64,000 bases of DNA from Rhynchospora pubera. Its lineage: Eukaryota > Streptophyta > Magnoliopsida > Poales > Cyperaceae. Below the pieces are notes generated by a model. It made no database searches and was not told the DNA's origin. It saw nothing but the letters and a program-made list of their open reading frames with translations. Position numbers and translations under genes: made by a program. This document shows, in pieces, positions 24,461-33,426 of this stretch. Numbering within the stretch: the stretch's first letter is position 1; each line of letters opens with the position of its first letter. The stretch covers positions 154,561,461-154,625,460 of the forward strand of contig CM051460.1 in NCBI GenBank assembly GCA_028095005.1, written 5' to 3'.

Positions 24461-25798
24461 TTAGGGGTGATTCATGTCTGCCCAATTGGCTTGTTCTCGA
24501 TCACTCAAAGAGTAACTGCGACTAAATATATGTCCAGGAAAGTAAGAAGGTTCGCTGTTAAGCGAGTTGACTTGATGCCCATCGCCGCCTCCTCGCGCAA
24601 GTGGACAATCAATGGAATTGTGCCCTTCTTCGCCGCATGCTCCACAAGTGTTGGAATTGAGGTGGGTGCCTTGAAGTGACTGATATGCTGCTAATTCCGC
24701 TTCGAGCTCGGCAATCCTCGAGTCCCTTGTTGTGATCTCATTCACTTGGTGCTTGCTAGACGGGCGGCGGTTGTTGGGAATCGGATACCACTCGTAATTC
24801 CTAGCACATTCATCAATTTTGTCACGTGCCTGTGCTGCATCCAGTCGCTTAAATGCGCCACCTGAAAGAGAATCAAGGTTAATTTTAATGTTGTCGTATA
24901 GACCACTGTGAAAAGCCTTAATTACCATCCAATCTTGGATACCATGGTGTGGACAAGAGTTTTCTAAGTCCCTAAAACGTTCCCATGCATCTCTCATTGA
25001 CTCATTGTCCTTTTGGTGAAAATTATTGATTTCCTTCCTAATTGTGTCAGCCCTATCGGCAGAGAAATACCTATCAAGGAAGGCTTGTGCCATTTGGTCC
25101 CAACTCCTAATAGACCCTCTTTTTAAGGTTTTGTACCATTTGATGGCTCGGTCCTTAAGAGTAAACCTAAACAACAAAAGTCTAATGGCCTGTTGGGATA
25201 CACCATTAATCTTAACCAAACGTGTGCAATCAAGAAAAGTTTGTAAGTGAGCGTGTGGGTCCTCTTTGTCATCTCCGTAGAACGGATTCTGTTGCACAAG
25301 TGCTACATGGTTGGCGGTGATTATCATGTTGTTGGCTTCAATCCCTGGAATCACCACAGGGCCACCCACGTGGCTGGCTTTTGGAGCTGCAATGTCCATG
25401 AGAGATCTGTTCTGCCCCCCTTGCTCCTCTCCGTCTGAATTCCCATGAACACTTTCGTCATCTTGCTCCCATCGCCGCCTTTCATCTTCTAGTGCTCGCC
25501 TTTGAGTCTCAACATTGGCGCGATCGGTTGCAAGTCTGGCCTCCCTTTGTTCGAGCTGAAGTCTCAGGTTCTCCAGCCTCTGGGCCTCTGCTTCGACGTT
25601 GACTGGGCCCTGATTGGCTGCCATCTTGCCCGCTGTTTCAGTCACAGCCTCAAAAGTTCGGTCCGAAATTTGGAAATTTCGGTCCGAAATCTGTACTGTC
25701 TCGGATGTTGATTGAGCTACGGAGTGGGCCTGGCTCGAAGTTGCTTGGTCTGAGAGCTCTGGGTCTGAGTCAAGTCCCCTGGTGAAGTACTTGCGCAC
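24461..25798 (-). CDS. gag: Athila Gag polyprotein
   Basis: 445 codons, ATG at 25,798. Gag packages element RNA into cytoplasmic particles. The retrotransposon gag core spans roughly residues 165-320 and includes the CPHHGIQDW box typical of Athila. A CCHC zinc knuckle, CX2CX4HX4C, lies at residues 385-398. The N-terminal ~110 residues are low-conservation and include a Gln/Glu/Arg-rich predicted coiled coil (about 70-115). At residues 37-48 the paired palindrome is translated as ISDRN and ISDRT, seven residues apart. The frame ends at TAA (24,461-24,463) directly after a CCC codon. The downstream pol frame is +1 and has no nearby ATG, so pol must be made by frameshifting or is cut off by a one-base change. 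Confidence 0.9.
   Translation of the reverse strand: MRKYFTRGLDSDPELSDQATSSQAHSVAQSTSETVQISDRNFQISDRTFEAVTETAGKMAANQGPVNVEAEAQRLENLRLQLEQREARLATDRANVETQRRALEDERRRWEQDDESVHGNSDGEEQGGQNRSLMDIAAPKASHVGGPVVIPGIEANNMIITANHVALVQQNPFYGDDKEDPHAHLQTFLDCTRLVKINGVSQQAIRLLLFRFTLKDRAIKWYKTLKRGSIRSWDQMAQAFLDRYFSADRADTIRKEINNFHQKDNESMRDAWERFRDLENSCPHHGIQDWMVIKAFHSGLYDNIKINLDSLSGGAFKRLDAAQARDKIDECARNYEWYPIPNNRRPSSKHQVNEITTRDSRIAELEAELAAYQSLQGTHLNSNTCGACGEEGHNSIDCPLARGGGDGHQVNSLNSEPSYFPGHIFSRSYSLSDREQANWADMNHP
25656..25689. repeat. Paired palindrome H (gag N-terminus)
   Basis: GTTCGGTCCGAAA (the only mismatched unit of the 15) at 25,656-25,668 and TTTCGGTCCGAAA at 25,677-25,689; spacer TTTGGAAA; period 21 bp; centre T in both. 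Translated ISDRN-FQ-ISDRT. Confidence 0.95.
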
Positions 25799-25939
25799 AA
25801 TTGGGGGCTTTGGCTTGCCTTTCTTTGGTTTCCCGGCCAGTTCTCAACCTGAAAGTAAGAAGGATAACAACGAAAAGATTAAATAATAAAAAAAAATCTA
25901 GTCTCTTAATACTAAAATAAGTGCTCGATATCAATACCG

Positions 25940-25957
25940 TCCCCGGCAACGGCGCCA
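25940..25957 (-). promoter_or_regulatory. Primer binding site, tRNA-Asp type
   Basis: The plus strand reads TCCCCGGCAACGGCGCCA, the form of the 3' end of plant tRNA-Asp; its complement lies 3 nt inside the 5' LTR. tRNA-Asp priming is the usual arrangement reported for Athila elements. It sets the element's direction (minus) and the site where reverse transcription starts. Confidence 0.85.
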
Positions 25958-26300
25958 ATTTGATAAGGGAATTAAAACCTAGGTCAAATGAATTTATAAC
26001 CTTGTTCTACCTTACTAATCGTTCTGGTAAAGCTAAGGGTCGAACCCAAGGACGGTAAAAAATGAGTACCGGACTTAGTTTTTCTTAAAAGCTAGACAAA
26101 TAAAAATTGTGAGGATTTAATTTAAAGGAAACAACTAAGTAACAATTGAAAACTAATAAAATAATTATAAAATATTTTTGGGTTGATTTTTCTGTTTTAA
26201 AATGTCCAAATGAATGCAAGAGATGTCCTAGGGGTTTAGTGTTCAAGTAATTTGGCTCTAAAGCACCTAAGTCTTCGACTATGGTCTAGACAGAGGCAAA

Positions 26301-26334
26301 TTTCGGTCCGAAATATAAGGATTTCGGTCCGAAA
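26301..26334. repeat. Paired palindrome A' (5' LTR copy)
   Basis: Exact counterpart of pair A in the second LTR (offset 11,740 bp). Confidence 0.95.
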
Positions 26335-27227
26335 TTCTTACTACTTTGGACTGAAACTGCTTTAGAATTAATATTTCGACTTGATATTTCTAGACGATGT
26401 TATGTAAAGGGTACTTAACAACCAGACCTAAGTTATAATCTCAGTTTTCACGATTTCGATTTTAACTTGGTTTGGAACTTGGTTTTCGCCTCGTAAACAA
26501 TCAACGTGTACTTTCGTCCTAAGCTGATTGTTTAAGTGAGTTAAGTCAGGGTTCTAGAAATATTTAGGGTCCTGTCAGATCAATAAAAGATGCACCTATC
26601 AGTCGCATCTAACCTCCTCTTTCGAGCGTTGGTTTATTTCATGTACTTAACAATTCAATCAATTGATTTTGACTAATGTCCTAACGGTGCTGCAGACATC
26701 AATAGGTAGACAATAAAACAATTAATCAAACTAACTAAGCAAGAGATCAATCTCAACAAAACTCATCACATAACATAGCATAAATGATCAAGTCATAATA
26801 TTTCACCAAATTTATCTACTAACTATCCCTAGAACATCATAATAAAGTCTAGCCTAACATGTTTATAACTAAAACAATAAATATCATGTAAATAAGTACG
26901 ATACAAGCCATGAAACAACGAAGCTTAAGCATAAAAGAGTAAACCGAAATATCCGATGCGAATATCGCTGTCTCAGGGCTAAGGAATCGATGAGAGAAAC
27001 TCTGGACGTGCTGCCGCCTTGTCCAACTTCTGACCTAATCCCCAATCCCGTAAAAAGAGCCAAGAACACGAGTGCAAATTATGGAAAATATTCTAGAGCG
27101 AATAATCGATGCCTTCTGGTCAAGAAAAGCGCATATAAATACCCTAGAAAAATCCCAGAGGCGGCCAGGGCAAGAGAGAAATTTCCTTCCTTTCGAGTTG
27201 CCATAAGAAAACTTTCCATACATGGAA

Positions 27228-27261
27228 TTTCGGACCGAAATTTCAGAATTTCGGACCGAAA
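27228..27261. repeat. Paired palindrome B' (5' LTR copy)
   Basis: Exact counterpart of pair B in the second LTR (offset 11,740 bp). Confidence 0.95.
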
Positions 27262-27581
27262 TTCTGCTGGTCTGGGCCGAAAGGTGGAGTCTGAGCATTC
27301 ATGTGAGATCCAGGCTTGGCATGGTGCTTGTAGGCCTTCTCTAGTCCATTTCATGCGTCTGTGGGCCAGGAATGAGACGTCTGGCAGTGACCTAAGCTCC
27401 AATTCGTCTTGTTTGCGTGTCTGGTCTTCAATCTTCACGAGAATTCTACAAAAGAACAAAGAAGCGGCGGCAGTACCAAATATCCTGAAAATCACAGTTA
27501 ATTATGAGACAATTTATATTGGTTTGAGTGTTATTTTGGTGCTAAGTATGGTCAAAATATGCATATAAAAATGAGATATCA

Positions 27582-30500
27582 CGCACCAAAACAATTCGTT
27601 ATTCTAATCGAAATGAAATGTTAACAACGCAAACCTTGTCAGCTCATGTTCCATGAATTTTAGAATATAAACAGAATAGCGAATATTTTCTCGTTAGCCG
27701 TTGGTGCACTCAATATTGCAGGAGAAACAAACCTAATTTTATATTCCTAAATAAGATTAAGTAAAATGGATGAAAATTTCAAATTAAAGTTAGAAAGCGA
27801 AATCTTTTGATGCAACTGACATTGATAAATTGAATGAAATTAGATTTAAACGTTTTGAAGTCCTCAAGTCCAATAATGTTGTTCAGAATCTTTTGACTGC
27901 TATGTATCAGTTTTTGGTAAATTGTTTTGGCCCTTTTCATCATGCCCATGTACTGTTCATTAATTCAACCAAATACAATTTTAATACTTGACATAATTAA
28001 CATTTTTATTTCAAATTAGAATGAAATAACATAATATCTGATCTTGAGTATGGGATATTGACCGAATCCTGTTAATGGAATCATGTTAATGATTCGCATA
28101 TGCTCTGAAAGAAATCATTTGTTGCCTACATAGATCTTTTATTCTATTATCACAACCACAATAAAATTTCAGTGCCAAATAGTAAACTTAAAAACTCCAC
28201 ATTCAATTATTTTTATTGATAAAAAATACAACAACATTTGATACCAAAATAGGTATTTAGAATATTCATCGTGCTGCTAGCATTAAGAATGTGGAACTGT
28301 GCCCTTTTCTGGATTCATTCCTGGCACCATTATGCAAACCACGTTTGAATCTTTGCCAAACTTCAATTGAAGGAAAATGTTCACTTAAAACTTATATAAC
28401 ACTTACTTTCTTTGTGGTAATTAAATTTGGGTCATAATCAGTTACAACTCACATAGCTTTGGACAAAACACTAATGTATGATACCAACATGAGCATGTAA
28501 TATCACATTTTCTTTTGGCCTGAATAGACTTGGCATAACTAATCAAATTTGTCCATAATTATAATACTATACCGACTATAACAGCTTACTATAATTAAAC
28601 ACATTAATCTATAAAGAGGGAGTTTACGCTCAATAGAGAAATCTGGCATTATGAAGCCAACAAAGTTAACAAAACACCTGTGATCAAATGAAAGGAAAAG
28701 TAAGTAGAGCAAGCTCTGTTGGAATGTGCATTTAAAGTGAAATCTGCTTAATTAAATAGTCCCAGGTTGGACTGACATCACCCATGAACATGGCAAGTCC
28801 AAAACAACAAAGTAAAAGCTGCAAGTACATATTGTATAGATAGTTTTCTCCTAAACACCAATGGACCAATTACTTTTATCTGTAAAACTGCAACAACTAT
28901 CTAGCATTATAAATTATTTACAAAAGTAATCCAACATAAAGCTGTAGAAGAAAATCAGAAAAAAATAATATTTATACTGTCATTTCAATGCATGCAGAGA
29001 GAGAAGTCCAAATGATAAGTCCAAAAATATTTAATAAAAAATTAGAACTATCTAAACCAAAGTGTTTATTAGCGTCATCATTTGATTTTTTTTCCGCTTT
29101 TCGCTATAACAATATAATGTTATAATCTGTGACTGAAATAAGCAGTTAAAGCAACTAATTAAACTCATAAATTGTGTATGGAAAAATCTAATTTAATTAA
29201 ACTCATAAACCAAACTTATTTATTTGAAGGAAATATCTAATCTAACTTGTGTTCATATCTTAATTTAACTATTTCTTTTCGAAAAAAACAGCACAATGGT
29301 GATTGCTTCATTGCAAAATAAAAAGATTATTTGAAATTCCTTTGCCTAATACGTGGTTTCCATCTACAGATTTCCCGACACACACAATAAAGAAACAATA
29401 AAGCAAGAAAAACCACTATAAAATGGAAGGGTAAATAGGACAAAATGAATGCACACTTTTGAACTTATGATTGACAAAAAAAAGGGAACAACAAACAACT
29501 CAACAACAATAGTTCTTGAAAACCAAGCATGATGAGATACTTTTAGCCCTTCCTAAAGTGAAATAAGGACAAAGAAAAATAAATTGATGATGAAGTCTAT
29601 TGCTCTATGATCTTCAATACAAATGAGAAAAATTAAAATTGTACTCACCATAAAAAGAAAGATGAGCATAGCAGCCACACAATTGAGTTCGCAAGGCGTA
29701 CCGAGGTGCTACAATTTCATATTTCCTGGTAGAATTCAGAAGGGTAAAATCAATAAGCATGAGATGTAAATGAGAGTGAAATTACAATCAAGTACACAAT
29801 CAAGATCTATTAGGTAGCATAGTTACTAATAATTATAAGCGATGGAAAAACTTCAATTATATAAAAACATAATGTTTTGGCAAGAAAATAAATAATCTAA
29901 TTTCATCAGCTGACGAACTGAAGCAACTGAAGCAGTGAAAAATAACAATCAAGATGAAAAGTAGTACTCTTTTGGACTCACATGTTAGTTCATCAGAGAG
30001 AAAAAAGTTTGCAAAAAGAAGATGTCCTACAAAAGAAGATATACTAAAAAGTTTATTTTTATTATCCATATCAAAATTTGATGATTAAGAGTCATATCAA
30101 GATGGTAATTACAACCAGAAAGAATGCTGACGATCTTATGAGTACAGGCCAATATGTAACCAATAATGGGACTGTTTCTTCCAGATGTATAACCAACATT
30201 CAGCTTCTGTACCTGCATATATATGATGTTAGTATACTTGAGAAGAATCGGAAAAGAATTTCATGTTTCCTGATGTATTTTTTTGTGTAAACTCTATGAA
30301 TAATGATCATTAATTGAAATAATAAAATATGTTATAAACAATAGCATTGCAATAACACCTCTACCAGCAATTTTCTATACAATTCCTGAGTCGCTATTAT
30401 TGACCTAACATGTGATACTTTGTTTGATCAGAACTACAAAATAATCACAATAGCCGGAAAGAAAGGGAATTATAACAAAAGGAGGAAAGAACGGTCAACC

Positions 30501-33426
30501 TGGCTAGTTTACGATAAAGTAGGTAAAAATTAAATGTTCTTGGCAAAAACACAAAAAAAAAAATCATGTTGCTACGAAAGATTTTCAGAGCAAACCAGCC
30601 AGTAAACTGATAACAAAGTTGACTGCTACTGAACAACATGTACCAGTTGTGCGCACTCAAATGGGTTCATTAAATCTCCAATAATAACTCTAACGAAGAC
30701 AAAAAATTAAGAAAGAATAGAGAAAACAAAGTGAGAGGCAAGTACCGTTGGGGTGCACGTGTCTTGGTGTAGAGGTCATAATGGTAAATAGGGCAGTGGG
30801 GACTTGTTCTCGTGATAGTATGCTTGGGAAGCAAGCTGAGGGTCCAGCTTCTGGTCCTGCTCCTGGTTGGACTCATGCTTCAGGTCAAGCTTGTGCTCGA
30901 TGTCGAACTCCTACTCATGCTTCAGCTGATCCTCCTACTCCTTATGGGGCTCCGGCTCCTGCTCCTGCTCCTCATCTTCTCCTATTGATTATTAATTATT
31001 ATTATTATTATTATCCACATCCACAATAAGTTAAACCAAAATGAATGAATGCATACCCACTTCCAATTCCACTTGTTATTGTATTTATATACACTGCCAA
31101 TGCCAGCAGAAATTGCCAATACCAGTATCAATCAGCACGTAGCACCTGTCAGTCAAATGTACCAGTAAAGCAAATTAAGTGACAGTGTAGTGTTTGTCTG
31201 AAGCCAGCGTTATATTTACAATGTCTAGTACTTAATTTCGTAAATCGAACAAAAAAAGTGTGAAATTTCTGATACATAAAAGTAGATTGAAATGACTAAT
31301 AAAATTATTATTGTTATCTTGGGAACCATGATGCAGATAACTCGAGATGCTTGTCTTAAGTTACAACCAGCATCCACCCCAAACCAAAATACGCAAAAAA
31401 CACAGTATGCCAAAGACCAACTATCACCTACAGAAAAAAGAAAAGGAAAATTTACAAAAATCTCAAATTAATTGCGATACTATGAATTTTTCTCAGTGGT
31501 GAGGCACCGGATTACAACCAATGCAGCAGAAAAACTGACCTCAATTAAAACACACTTACATATTTTAAGAATAATAAGAAAAAAAAATATGATGCCGTTG
31601 ATGGAATACTCGTATTTTATGAAGATATTAACATGATGCTAAGCAAACTGTTATGGTTTAAGTCAAGCTTCTGTTTTGCCAAGCATAATACTCCATTAAA
31701 AATTAATGTAAACGATCTACTAAGTTGCTGTCGACCTCATTTCAGCCGCTTCTGATCTCAGCACCCATTAGAAACAACGAACAAAATATAAAAAAAAAGA
31801 AAAAAAAACCTGCGCAAATTGAATAGAAGAGACATGAAAATAGTAAATGAAAAGAAAGAACTTCAATCAGACAAAATCGAAAAAGAGGAAAGAAATATAA
31901 ATACAAAATCTCCAGTTGCAAGCAACCAATATTATAGAAAACGACAAATGAAATGGTTTTTTTTTAAAGAGAAAGTTCTTGGTGTAAAACAATAAACAAT
32001 TTTAATTAAAATCTCCATTAACGAATAAAATCTAAGATGCATCAAAATTGAACAAAATTCACCAGTTGAGTGAACTGAAAAGAAGAAAAAAGAGAAAGAA
32101 AAAAGAGCAACAAAGAGTGGGGGAAAACCTAGAAGGAAATGATCGGTAGGCATAGGCGATGGCCACCGCAGAAATCGAAGAGGCAAGATGAGCTAGCGAT
32201 ATGCAACTGGGCTAAGAGCACAATCGGAAGGAGAGACAACAAAGACGATGGCCCACATAGTCAGGTATTCGACCACAGAACCAGATCTAGGGGCCGAGAA
32301 AAAAGTGAAGTGAGAGGAAGGAAACAAATCGTTGGGTAAAGGCGTTGTGAACCAAAAAGAGGCAAAGAGCAACCAAGGCAGGTGGATGCACAAACACCAA
32401 GCCCACGAACAACATCTGGCCGACTGACCTCCGTACGATTCCTCCTTTTACCCGGTCTGTCGAATGCATTGTAGAGCGGAAGAGAGGAGAGAAGGTAGTC
32501 AAACAGAAGAATTCTCCAGAAGAAATTGATCGGATGGAGAGGATCGAAGAAGAAGAGACGGACGGACCGGATGAAAAAACTGTTCCAACAACTGTTCGCG
32601 CACAGTTGTTTCGGAGGCGGATTCAATTCTCCGCATTAATATATGTTTTGAATTCAGATCCGCTGCCGCGCGACACAGCGTGTCGCGCGGTACGCTGGCC
32701 GTCTGATTAAGATCCAATGGATAAGGGAGCCCCGTGCATGTAACCTAGATTGATAGACCCGTAAAAAGTGAACCGTCCGATCAAGATCAGACGGCTCGTA
32801 GTGCGCTACACGCTGTGTCGCGCAACAGCAGAGTCGGATTGTTTAAAGTTTGTACATAAAAAAAAAAGAACGCAGAATGAATTTCTCTGGACGCACAAAA
32901 AAGAAAATAATATATACCATTTATAGTTCGGTCTTGTTGACACCTGTAAAATCCAGTGATAACCTTTTCTCCAGTTCCAAAACACTGGAGAGAAAACCTA
33001 TTCGCAGCCACGCAGTTGTGAAACAATTTACAACCTCACGGATAATCTAAACCGGAGAGTATGAGAGACCCTAAAATTAGTAATTCATCACTTCTGATGC
33101 TGGGATCCAGTACAGCTAAGGCGCATATATTAAAGCGATACTATCCATTCAAATTTCTCAAGATCCGTGCTAATCAACACACGAACTGATCGGACGAACA
33201 AGGAGAGCGAGAGAATATGGGATCATTATTTCCCTTGAAAAAAAAAGAAAATATTATCCTTTGAAAAAGCATTCCATATTTCCATGTCACAAAAGTAGCG
33301 CGAGAGAAGAGGAGAAGGCAGGAAAAAAAGCAAAGGAAAATATATAAAAAAAAATAACAATAAAACAGAGAAACAGATAGAGAGAGAGAGAGAGAGATCT
33401 GTTGTGAGAACAAGGCACGTTAATCA
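27582..33426. other. Long intergenic stretch left of CAP1, no gene recognised
   Basis: AT-rich DNA whose open frames are short and unconvincing. A minus-strand segment at about 29,650-29,730 looks like an exon (acceptor CTACCAG, donor GTGAGT), and another begins at about 30,210 after an ATATGCAG acceptor, but I could not assemble or recognise a protein; an unannotated or non-coding transcript is possible. 30,850-31,000 has an imperfect CTCCTG/GCTCCT hexamer repeat followed by (ATT)n. One inverted-repeat element lies at 32,662-32,831 and a (GA)n run at 33,380-33,396 sits in the presumed CAP1 leader. Confidence 0.55.
32662..32831. mobile_element. Dispersed inverted-repeat (MITE-like) element, copy 1
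   Basis: About 170 bp with imperfect ~50-bp terminal inverted repeats built on CGCGACACAGCGTGT and GCCGTCTGAT. The internal core (CCCCGTGCATG ... AGATTGATAGACCCGTAAAAA) is shared with copies at 42,903-43,004, 53,217-53,403 and 58,041-58,228. No coding potential; target duplication not clear. Confidence 0.7.

Larger units (their letters stand above)
14221..27581 (-). mobile_element. Athila-type Ty3 LTR retrotransposon, near complete
   Basis: A 13.36-kb element read on the minus strand in the order 5' LTR (25,961-27,581), tRNA-Asp primer site, gag, pol, ATHILA-type third ORF, polypurine tract and 3' LTR (14,221-15,841). The clade is indicated by the gag core (the CPHHGI box), the FMDD reverse-transcriptase motif, the tRNA-Asp primer site and the third ORF after pol. 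The LTRs line up at a constant offset of 11,740 bp, and I find only two substitutions between them (14,435 versus 26,175 and 14,920 versus 26,660) apart from the altered outer left end, so insertion is very recent. Damage consists of a gag/pol frame change near 24,463 and a TGA at 20,629-20,631. No matching 5-bp target duplication is seen: the right flank is CGCAC and the left flank TTAGT. Confidence 0.95.
25961..27581 (-). repeat. 5' LTR of the Athila element
   Basis: A 1,621-bp LTR. On the plus strand it starts TGATAAGGGA and ends GAGATATCA, giving TG...CA ends with TGATA/TATCA terminal complementarity. It carries two paired palindromes (26,301-26,334 and 27,228-27,261). Open frames inside it, up to 192 codons, are identical in both LTRs, overlap on both strands and look like chance frames. 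Confidence 0.95.

Noticed and set aside
25940..25957. A tRNA-Asp gene
   Set aside because: Only the 3' acceptor-end sequence is present, next to an LTR, as expected of a primer site; no cloverleaf can be formed.
29650..30215. Possible minus-strand exons with splice-like borders
   Set aside because: No consistent reading frame across the segments and no recognisable protein; left as a remark in the intergenic entry.
30748..31029. GC-richer 93-codon frame
   Set aside because: Arises from an imperfect CTCCTG/GCTCCT repeat and a trailing (ATT)n run; low-complexity translation on both strands.
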